From: Alphaproteobacteria bacterium
GTDB lineage: Bacteria; Pseudomonadota; Alphaproteobacteria; Micropepsales; Micropepsaceae
Direction of reading: 5' to 3'
Assembly: GCA_947474565.1 (NCBI GenBank)
Contig: CANJIS010000008.1
Coordinates: forward strand, 1 to 64,000
Length of the DNA: 64,000 nt
Shown here piece after piece: positions 1-7,262 of this stretch. The translations under genes and the position numbers were made by a program. The notes below the pieces were generated by a model, which saw only the letters and a list, made by a program, of their open reading frames with translations, was not told the DNA's origin and made no database searches. The stretch's first letter is position 1; each line of letters opens with the position of its first letter.

Positions 1-886
1 GATAGGCTTCGCGGCCCGGCGGGCGGCGCAGCAGCAGCGACATCTGGCGATAGGCGACGGCCTGCTTGGACAAGTCATCATAGATGATCAGCGCATGCAT
101 GCCGTTGTCGCGGAACCATTCACCCATGGCGCAGCCGGAGAAGGGCGCCAGGAATTGCAGCGGCGCGGGTTCCGAAGCGGTGGCGGCGACGACGATGGTG
201 TAGTCGAGCGCGCCATTGTCGGCGAGGGTCTTGACGATCTGCGCCACGGTCGAACGCTTCTGGCCGATGGCGACATAGATGCAATACAGCTTGGCCTTCT
301 CATCCGTGCCGGCGTTGATCGCCTTCTGATTGATGATGGCGTCAATGGCGACGGCGGTCTTGCCGGTCTGGCGGTCGCCGATGATCAGTTCGCGCTGGCC
401 GCGGCCGACGGGGATCAGGGTGTCGATGGCCTTGAGGCCGGTCTGCACCGGCTCATGCACCGACTTGCGCGGAATGATGCCCGGAGCCTTCACGTCCACG
501 CGGCGGCGTTCGGCGACATTCTTGATTTCGCCCTTGCCGTCGATGGGATTGCCCAGCGGATCGACAACGCGGCCCAGCAGGCCTTTGCCAACCGGCACGT
601 CCACGATGGCGCCGGTGCGCTTGACGGTGTCGCCTTCCTTGATGGTGCTGTCGGAGCCGAAAATAACGCAGCCGACATTGTCGCTTTCCAGGTTCAGCGC
701 CATGCCCTTGATGCCGCCGGGGAACTCAACCATCTCGCCGGCCTGGACATTGTCGAGGCCATAGACGCGCGCGATGCCGTCGCCGACGCTGAGCACTTCG
801 CCCACTTCGGACACTTGGGCGTCGCTGCCGAAGTTCTGGATTTCGCGCTTCAGGATCGCGGAAATTTCGGCGGGTTGGATATCCAT
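1..886 (-). CDS. atpA: F0F1 ATP synthase subunit alpha (N-terminal part, truncated by window edge)
   Basis: Minus-strand translation from ATG at 886: [58 protein letters not shown]..., with Walker A GDRQTGKT. Confidence 0.97.
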   Translation of the reverse strand, partial: MDIQPAEISAILKREIQNFGSDAQVSEVGEVLSVGDGIARVYGLDNVQAGEMVEFPGGIKGMALNLESDNVGCVIFGSDSTIKEGDTVKRTGAIVDVPVGKGLLGRVVDPLGNPIDGKGEIKNVAERRRVDVKAPGIIPRKSVHEPVQTGLKAIDTLIPVGRGQRELIIGDRQTGKTAVAIDAIINQKAINAGTDEKAKLYCIYVAIGQKRSTVAQIVKTLADNGALDYTIVVAATASEPAPLQFLAPFSGCAMGEWFRDNGMHALIIYDDLSKQAVAYRQMSLLLRRPPGREAY

Positions 887-1026
887 ATGATCGTTCCTTC
901 GTTCTTATTCCGTTGTCTCACCGAGTGGGCGAGGAGTCTTATTTCATTCCGGCCCTCGCTTATGCTCGGGCGTTTGTCACTCGAAATGGTCCACCGGACC
1001 ATCTCGTCGGCTTCGCCGACCGTTCC

Positions 1027-1587
1027 TCACCCTCTCATGGCGGCACGGATGCCGTTCAACTTGGTGCGGATAGATGTATCGATCATGCGTGAGCCCAGCT
1101 TGACGACCAGGCCGCCAAGCAGTTTGGGATCAACGCGGGTGGAAAGGCGCGGTTCGCGGCCCAGCTGGGCTTTCAGCACGCGGGACAGTTCTGCAGTCTC
1201 AGCGGCAGACAAAGCGCGGGCCGAGGTGATCTCGGCTTCGACTTCGCCCTTCAGCTTGGCGACCTTGCGGTTATATACGGCGATGATGCCTTCCAGGGCG
1301 AACAGGCGCCGCTTGGACGTCACCAGATGGACGAACTTCGCGGTGAGGGGATTGACCCCCATCTTGTCCAGGATCGGCTTGATGGCCCTGGCCTGGGTTT
1401 CCTTGGAATAGGCCGGGGACCGCACCAGCCGGGCAAAGTCCGGGCTGGTCTGAATGGCCTTGCCAATGGCGGTAAAATCCGCCGCGACCGCGTCAACGGC
1501 ATTGGCGGCCTCTGCCAGTTCGAACACCGCAGTGGCGTACCGGCCGGCCAATCCTATTTCGTGTGCTTTTTCGCCTGCCACATTCAT
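1027..1587 (-). CDS. atpH: F0F1 ATP synthase subunit delta
   Basis: 186-aa ORF with delta/OSCP features (AGRYATAVFELA..., C-term LGSRMIDTSIRTKLNGIRAAMRG); directly upstream of atpA. Confidence 0.95.
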   Translation of the reverse strand: MNVAGEKAHEIGLAGRYATAVFELAEAANAVDAVAADFTAIGKAIQTSPDFARLVRSPAYSKETQARAIKPILDKMGVNPLTAKFVHLVTSKRRLFALEGIIAVYNRKVAKLKGEVEAEITSARALSAAETAELSRVLKAQLGREPRLSTRVDPKLLGGLVVKLGSRMIDTSIRTKLNGIRAAMRG

Positions 1588-1915
1588 CCTTCGCGGCTTT
1601 GGGCATCAGCACCCAATTTGCCGCCATCAGCACTTCGTAAGCTGTTGAATTATATACATAAATTCTGAGGCTCGCGACTCTGATCTTTCGCGCTGGCGGG
1701 GCATTAGCATGGGGCTTAACGCGGCGCAATAATCCGGCGACCGCCAGGGTGTCGCGGCTGCTGGATTGGCCCAAAATGGCTAGAAATCCACAACTTTAGA
1801 GATCCCCCAAAGCCCAGGGCCTTGTCTCTATTTGCCCGCCGTCTCATCTTGCCCAGCAAATAGGCAAGGGACTGACCAGAATCGGTCCACAGCGAGAGCC
1901 TAAGAAGGGAATCAA

Positions 1916-3130
1916 GTGATCAATACCGGCGATACCGCCTGGATCATCACAGCCACGGCTTTGGTGCTGCTGATGACCATACCGGCCCTGGCCTTGTTCT
2001 ATGGCGGGCTGGTCCAGGCCAAGAACATCCTGTCCGTGCTGGTGCAATGTTTCGCGGTGGCCTGTGTCGCCTCGGTGCTGTGGTTCCTGTGCGGCTACAG
2101 CCTGACCTTCAGCGGCACCGGGCCCTGGATCGGTGATTTGAACGAGCTGCTGCTGCAAAGCGTGGAGCGGGGCGCGGTCCATCCCGGCCTGCACATCCCC
2201 GAAAGCGTCTTCGTCATGTACGAGATGACGTTCGCCGCCATCACGCCGGCGCTGATCATCGGCGCGTATGTCGAGCGTATCAAATTCAGCGCTGTGCTTT
2301 TGATCTCCAGCCTGTGGCTGCTGCTGGTCTATGTGCCCGTGGCGCATTGGGTATGGGGCGGCGGCTTCATGGCGGCGCAAGGCGCACTGGATTTTGCCGG
2401 CGGCATTGTCGTGCATGTCACCGCTGGCGTGTCGGCGGTGGTGATCGCGGTCATGCTGGGCTCGCGCCATGAATTTCCCCACGGCATTCGTCCGCCGCAT
2501 GCGCCATGGATGGTGATGGTGGGCGCATCGCTTCTGTGGGTTGGCTGGTTCGGTTTCAATGCCGGCAGCGCGTTGTCGGCTGGCGCCGATGCCGGCATGG
2601 CGCTTCTGGCCACGCATCTGGCGGCGGCCACCGCTACGCTGGTGTGGATGGCGATTGAATGGATCAAGTTTGGCAAGCCCAGCCTGGTCGGCGCTGTCAC
2701 CGGCACCATTGCGGGTTTGGCCAGCATCACACCGGCTTCCGGCTACGTCGGTCCGCTGGCGGCGGTGCTGCTGGGTGCGCTTGCCAGCGGCATCTGTTTT
2801 GTCGCCGTGCTGTTGGTGAAGCGGGTATGGCAGGTGGACGATGCGCTCGACGTTCTGGGCGTGCATGGCGTCGGTGGGGCGCTGGGAAGTCTTCTGCTTC
2901 CGTTCCTCACCATTCTTCCCGGCGGCGTGGCATTGAAGTTGTCGGTGGGCGCGCAGTTCGGCGTCCAGGCGACCGCGGTGGTGATTACCGCGATCTGGTC
3001 TATTGTCATGACTGTTGCGATCACCAAGCTGGCCGCCTGGACGGTGGGCCTGCGGGTGGACAAGGAATCCGAGACGGTGGGCCTGGATTTCCACGCCCAT
3101 GGCGAAACCGGTTATCACGTCAATAGGTAG
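1916..3130 (+). CDS. amt: Ammonium transporter (Amt/MEP family)
   Basis: 404-aa membrane protein; FYGGLVQAKN, HVTAGVSAVVIAVMLG, WVGWFGFNAGSAL, HGVGGALGSLL; GTG start. Confidence 0.95.
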   Translation: MINTGDTAWIITATALVLLMTIPALALFYGGLVQAKNILSVLVQCFAVACVASVLWFLCGYSLTFSGTGPWIGDLNELLLQSVERGAVHPGLHIPESVFVMYEMTFAAITPALIIGAYVERIKFSAVLLISSLWLLLVYVPVAHWVWGGGFMAAQGALDFAGGIVVHVTAGVSAVVIAVMLGSRHEFPHGIRPPHAPWMVMVGASLLWVGWFGFNAGSALSAGADAGMALLATHLAAATATLVWMAIEWIKFGKPSLVGAVTGTIAGLASITPASGYVGPLAAVLLGALASGICFVAVLLVKRVWQVDDALDVLGVHGVGGALGSLLLPFLTILPGGVALKLSVGAQFGVQATAVVITAIWSIVMTVAITKLAAWTVGLRVDKESETVGLDFHAHGETGYHVNR

Positions 3131-3139
3131 GAGCCAGCT

Positions 3140-3478
3140 ATGAAGCTCGTCGTCGCCATCATCCAGCCGCATCGCCTGGATTCCGTGCGTGAAAAACTCA
3201 CGGCCATCGCCATTGCCGGCCTGACGGTGACGGAAGTGCGTGGTTATGGCCGCCAGAAGGGCCATACCGAAATCTATCGCGGCGCCGAGTACCAGATCGC
3301 CTTCCTGCCCAAGCTCAAGCTGGAAGTGGCGGTGCCCGACAGCCGGGTAGACGATGTGGTGTCGGCCATCACCGAAGGCAGCCGCACCGGAAAGATCGGC
3401 GACGGCAAGATTTTCGTCATCGACCTGGAGCAGGCCCTGCGGGTCCGTACCGGCGAAACCGGCGATAATGCTTTATAA
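3140..3478 (+). CDS. glnK: P-II family nitrogen regulatory protein
   Basis: 112 aa; MKLVVAIIQPHRLDSVREKL, T-loop GYGRQKGHTEIYRGAEY, C-term GKIGDGKIFV. Confidence 0.95.
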   Translation: MKLVVAIIQPHRLDSVREKLTAIAIAGLTVTEVRGYGRQKGHTEIYRGAEYQIAFLPKLKLEVAVPDSRVDDVVSAITEGSRTGKIGDGKIFVIDLEQALRVRTGETGDNAL

Positions 3479-3523
3479 GCACCGCTCTTGACCCTTGCCG
3501 GGGGAGAGGTAAAAGCCCGCTCC

Positions 3524-3880
3524 ATGGCCGTTGAGATTACCCAGCAATTCACCTTTGACGCCGCCCACCAGTTGGGCGTGGGCGCGCAAGAGAACCTGCG
3601 CGTGCACGGTCACTCTTTCTATGTGGACGTGACGCTGAAGGGGCAGCCCGACGCCAACACCGGCGTGGTGCGTGATTTCGGGCAGGTGGATACCGTGCTG
3701 AAAAGCGTGCGCGAACTTCTCGACCACCGGCTTTTGAACGATGTCGAGGGTCTGGGCCCGCCCACGCTCGAAAATCTGGCCCGCTTTATTTATGCCCGCG
3801 CCAAGGACAAGCTTCCGGAAGTGGCGCGGGTGAAAATCGCCCGCCCGTCCTATGGTCAGAGCTGCACCTATGAGCCGTAA
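3524..3880 (+). CDS. queD: 6-carboxy-5,6,7,8-tetrahydropterin synthase (QueD family)
   Basis: [17 protein letters not shown]..., [36 protein letters not shown]; adjacent to queF. Start taken at internal ATG. Confidence 0.9.
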   Translation: MAVEITQQFTFDAAHQLGVGAQENLRVHGHSFYVDVTLKGQPDANTGVVRDFGQVDTVLKSVRELLDHRLLNDVEGLGPPTLENLARFIYARAKDKLPEVARVKIARPSYGQSCTYEP

Positions 3881-4319
3881 ACTCACGCAATTGGGCCGCC
3901 CCACAGCGCAGCCATCGTCGCCGGACAAGGCTGTGCTGGAAAGCGTGGACAATCCGCATCCGGGCGATGATTACTTGGTGCGCTTCACCGCGCCGGAATT
4001 CACCACGCTGTGCCCAATCACCGGACAGCCGGACTTTGCCCATTTCGTCTTGGACTATGTGCCGGGCAAGGCGATCCTGGAGTCCAAATCCTTCAAGCTT
4101 TATCTCGCCAGCTTCCGCAATGCGTCGGGCTTTCACGAAGACACCACGTTGAAGATCGCCAAGCGCGTAGCCCAGGCGGTGAAGCCAAAATTCCTGCGCA
4201 TTGCGGGCTTCTGGTATCCGCGCGGCGGCATTCCCATCGATGTGTTCTGGCAGACCGGCAATTTGCCGAAATCGGTGGCGCTGCCAGATCCGGGCATATC
4301 GGCCTACAAGGGCCGCTAG
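3852..4319 (+). CDS. queF: NADPH-dependent 7-cyano-7-deazaguanine reductase QueF
   Basis: [41 protein letters not shown]...[11 protein letters not shown]; classic QueF motifs. Confidence 0.95.
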   Translation: MVRAAPMSRKLTQLGRPTAQPSSPDKAVLESVDNPHPGDDYLVRFTAPEFTTLCPITGQPDFAHFVLDYVPGKAILESKSFKLYLASFRNASGFHEDTTLKIAKRVAQAVKPKFLRIAGFWYPRGGIPIDVFWQTGNLPKSVALPDPGISAYKGR

Positions 4320-4428
4320 GCGATACAGCATTGTCTTTGCTGATAATTCTCCGCTAAACACGCTTAACAAACTTCCGTTCCGGGGGCCGGGAACTTTTAT
4401 GGCGGATGGCCGTTAAAGTTCCCTCGTA

Positions 4429-4971
4429 GTGGGTCCAGCATTGCTTAAGTACGCCATTCCGCTCGGCATAACAGCGCTGCTCGCCGCAGCCGTGCCTGCG
4501 GCGTGGGCGCAGGATACGGATGTCACCGGCCTGTCGCTGGAGCAGCTGGCCAATGTCGAGGTCACCAGCGTATCGCGGCGGGCCGAACCGGTGAGCCGGG
4601 CGCCGGCCGCCGTCTTTGTCATCACCGCCGAGGATATCCGCCGTTCCAGTTTCGGCACGCTGCCCGATGTGCTGCGCCTGTCCAGCGACAAGGATCAGCA
4701 GGTGATCAAGGGCAGCACCTATGAGGGCATAGTCGATCTGATCGATTTCCTGCCGCTGCTGGGCGACCGCGAAGCCTTGATTTTGGGGCAGGGCGTTTCC
4801 ATGCCCATGCGCATCCGCTTCGACGAACTGGGCAACCAGAAGCGGCCCAAGAACATGAATATCGGCTTCTCCAAATCCTGGAAGAACCAGAACATGGACC
4901 GCGATCAGCTGGACACTATCGTGGGCCGCTGGCGCACCACCGGCCGCGAAAAATCGGAAGACCGATTCTGA
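4429..4971 (+). CDS. Chimeric ORF: signal peptide plus TonB-dependent receptor plug N-terminus fused to HerA/DUF87-like ATPase C-terminus
   Basis: Residues 1-84 (LSLEQLANVEVTSVSRRAEPVSRAPAAVFVITAEDIRRSSFGTLPDVLRL) are receptor plug-like; residues 85-180 (SSDKDQQVIKGSTYEG...LGDREALILGQGVSMPMRIRFDEL...QLDTIVGRWR) resemble the end of HerA-type ATPases. Confidence 0.75.
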   Translation: MGPALLKYAIPLGITALLAAAVPAAWAQDTDVTGLSLEQLANVEVTSVSRRAEPVSRAPAAVFVITAEDIRRSSFGTLPDVLRLSSDKDQQVIKGSTYEGIVDLIDFLPLLGDREALILGQGVSMPMRIRFDELGNQKRPKNMNIGFSKSWKNQNMDRDQLDTIVGRWRTTGREKSEDRF

Positions 4972-4977
4972 TTTTGA

Positions 4978-5235
4978 TTATGTGAGCTGGGAGAGCATCG
5001 ACATCAGCGCGATGCTTGCCACGGCAATGCCGATCAAGCCCAGGCCCAGACAGGGCGTTACCAGCGACCAGAACAGCCGTGGTTCTGTGATTTTGCTGAC
5101 GGGTTTTTTGACGATGCCCAGCATGCCGCCAAATTCGCCCTTGCCGATGGCGCGGATGGAATCCCAGACCAGGAACAGTCCGCAGATCAGGCCGGTTATG
5201 GGAAGCCAGCCAAGGTGCCAGGAGAGATAATTCAT
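4978..5235 (-). CDS. Hypothetical small membrane protein
   Basis: 85-aa ORF with two to three hydrophobic segments (WLPITGLICGLFLVWD; CLGLGLIGIAVASIALM). Confidence 0.55.
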   Translation of the reverse strand: MNYLSWHLGWLPITGLICGLFLVWDSIRAIGKGEFGGMLGIVKKPVSKITEPRLFWSLVTPCLGLGLIGIAVASIALMSMLSQLT

Positions 5236-5263
5236 ACGCTGCGCCGCTGCGCACTGAAAGGAA

Positions 5264-5338
5264 TGGCTCCCCGGGTCCGGTTCGAACGGACGACCACTCG
5301 ATTAACAGTCGAGGGCTCTACCACTGAGCTACCGAGGA
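5264..5338 (-). tRNA. tRNA-Asn (GTT)
   Basis: Minus strand TCCTCGGTAGCTCAGTGGTAGAGCCCTCGACTGTTAATCGAGTGGTCGTCCGTTCGAACCGGACCCGGGGAGCCA; 7-bp acceptor stem, anticodon GTT, encoded CCA. Confidence 0.97.
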
Positions 5339-5431
5339 ACAAGGGCGTGGGTCTAGCGCGTCTGAAATGCCATGACCAGTGGAAATTTTCTACGAATTTC
5401 CAGCCTTTAGTGAGGCTTTTTGGTGCCGCAC

Positions 5432-5461
5432 AAAAAAATGAGGCCGGGTGTTATCCCGGCC
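5432..5461 (-). terminator. Rho-independent terminator
   Basis: Minus strand GGCCGGG-ATAACA-CCCGGCC-TCA-TTTTTTT. Confidence 0.8.
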
Positions 5462-5520
5462 CCAAGGCGTTGGGTAATGGTGGGGTGTCTTCAAGGAAGA
5501 CAGGCGGGATGATGCTCCCG
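5432..5520 (-). ncRNA. Candidate orphan small RNA
   Basis: Minus strand has 7-bp hairpin TGTCTTC-CTT-GAAGACA, C-rich linker CCCCACCATTA, short hairpin CCCAA-CGCC-TTGGG, then a terminator with T7; no credible ORF. Confidence 0.35.
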
Positions 5521-5595
5521 TACGGTTAATAAACGCTTAATTGGGAAGGAACTTTTGCCCTAAAACGGGCAGGGCCGAGCTAGGGCGGGGGAAAT

Positions 5596-5669
5596 TGGAG
5601 GCCACGCCCGGAATTGAACCGGGGTTCACGGATTTGCAATCCGCTGCGTCACCACTCCGCCACGTGGCC
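5596..5669 (-). tRNA. tRNA-Cys (GCA)
   Basis: Minus strand GGCCACGTGGCGGAGTGGTGACGCAGCGGATTGCAAATCCGTGAACCCCGGTTCAATTCCGGGCGTGGCCTCCA; anticodon GCA, encoded CCA. Confidence 0.97.
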
Positions 5670-5783
5670 TCTCTTGGGGTGGGAGGGGGCCTATAACAGC
5701 AAATCGTCCGCCGAAAAAGCCGTGTTGTTTCAAAGATAATGCCCTTCTATAACCCGGCCACTCTTCCATCAGGGGACCGATTC

Positions 5784-6437
5784 ATGTCCGAAGCCATGCG
5801 CGCCGCCCGCGCCAACATGATCGACGCCCAGGTTCGCTCCGCCGACGTCACCGATCCGCGTATCCACGCTGCCCTGGCGGCCGTGGCGCGGGAGAGGTTT
5901 GTGCCCAGCGCCAAGCAGGCTTTGGCGTATGCCGATGTGCCGGTGGAAATTGCGCCCGGCCGCTATCTGCTTGATCCGCGTTCGCTGGCCAAGGCGCTCC
6001 AATTGGCAGGCGTCGGGGCAGGCGACCGCGCCCTGGATGTGGGCTGCGGCACCGGTTATTCCTCGGCAGTGCTGGGCGGGCTGGTCAAATCCGTGGTGGC
6101 GCTGGAGCAGGATGCCGATCTGGTGCGCGTTGCCAGCCAGACATTGGAACAGGCCAGCGGCAAGATTGACGTCACCCAGGGTTCCCTGATCGACGGCTTC
6201 AAGATGGGCGGCCCCTACGATGTGATTCTCGTCAATGGCAGCATCGAGGCCCGGCCCGATGCGCTGCTGGATCAGTTGGCGGAAGGCGGACGGCTGGTCT
6301 GCTTTATGTCCTCAGGCCCCCAAGGCCGCGCCATGCTGTTCGTGCGCGAACATGGCCAGGTGGGAAGCCGCCCGGGCTTTGACGCCACCGTGCCGGCCCT
6401 GGCCGGATTCAAGAAAGCCATGGGCTTTATCTTCTAG
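5784..6437 (+). CDS. pcm: Protein-L-isoaspartate O-methyltransferase
   Basis: MIDAQVRSADVTDPRIHAALAAVARERFVP, ALDVGCGTGYSSAVLGGL. Confidence 0.92.
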   Translation: MSEAMRAARANMIDAQVRSADVTDPRIHAALAAVARERFVPSAKQALAYADVPVEIAPGRYLLDPRSLAKALQLAGVGAGDRALDVGCGTGYSSAVLGGLVKSVVALEQDADLVRVASQTLEQASGKIDVTQGSLIDGFKMGGPYDVILVNGSIEARPDALLDQLAEGGRLVCFMSSGPQGRAMLFVREHGQVGSRPGFDATVPALAGFKKAMGFIF

Positions 6438-6575
6438 ATAAACAGTCTGGCCTAACCCACCGGATCAACTGTCAAAGATCGGCCATAACGGACCGGACGT
6501 GATCGCCGTTAACCTAATCTTTGCGTTCTGAAGTCCACTTTCCTAGGGTTTTCGCGCCTGTCCGGGAGTCCTTCC

Positions 6576-7184
6576 ATGTCCAGTCCCCAACATGAACCGA
6601 CGATGGAGGAAATCCTTGCCTCTATCCGCAAGATCATCTCCGAGGACAGCCCTGGGGATGCGCCTGCCGCGGTTGAGGTGGAGCCTGTGTCTGCCGCCGC
6701 TCCGATGCCTGCGCCCACGCTTATGGCGGCGCCCGCCGACGATGTGCTGGAACTGACCCAGGAATTCGTCGAAACACCCAAGCCCGCGCCGATTCTCGAG
6801 CCCGTGGCGGCCGACGACATCATTTTCGAATCCGCCGCGCCGGCGACGCCGAGCAACGACATTTTCTTCGATCATACCCGTCAGGCGCTGGACAACGCCT
6901 TTGCCGCCATTCCCGAAGAAGAGCCGGCTCCGGCTCCCGCCCGCCGCGAACCCTTAGCCCTGGCGCCGCTGGATGGCAGCAGCGTAGAAAACGTGTTCGA
7001 GCGCGCCGTGCGCGAAAGCTTCGAGCCGGTGCTGCAGAAATACATTGCCGACAATTCGGCCGCTGTGATCGACCGGATGAAGCCGCTGATCCGCGAATGG
7101 ATGGACGAACATTTCCCGGCCCTGCTGGAAGGCGCTGTCCGCGCCGAGGTCGAGCGCGTGGTAAAATCTCGCGGAAAACGCTGA
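6576..7184 (+). CDS. popZ: PopZ/DUF2497 family polar organizing protein
   Basis: N-term MEEILASIRKIISED, Pro/Ala/Glu-rich middle, C-term LIREWMDEHFPALLEGAVRAEVERV; located just upstream of valS. Confidence 0.88.
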   Translation: MSSPQHEPTMEEILASIRKIISEDSPGDAPAAVEVEPVSAAAPMPAPTLMAAPADDVLELTQEFVETPKPAPILEPVAADDIIFESAAPATPSNDIFFDHTRQALDNAFAAIPEEEPAPAPARREPLALAPLDGSSVENVFERAVRESFEPVLQKYIADNSAAVIDRMKPLIREWMDEHFPALLEGAVRAEVERVVKSRGKR

Positions 7185-7223
7185 TAGCCGTATTCTCGAT
7201 ACTGCGGGCTTGACCCGCGCCTG

Positions 7224-7262
7224 AAAAAGCCGGAAAGCCCGTCAGGACTTTCCGGTTTTTTT
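7224..7262 (+). terminator. Rho-independent terminator abutting the valS start codon
   Basis: CCGGAAAG-CCCGTCAGGA-CTTTCCGG followed by TTTTTTT, preceded by AAAAA; valS ATG begins at 7263. Confidence 0.75.

Noticed and set aside
95-1411. 438-aa plus-strand ORF over atpA/atpH
   Set aside because: Antisense shadow; the other strand encodes unmistakable AtpA and AtpH.
1844-3265. 473-aa minus-strand ORF antisense to amt
   Set aside because: His/Gln/Arg-rich translation with no motif; high-GC shadow ORF opposite a clear Amt gene.
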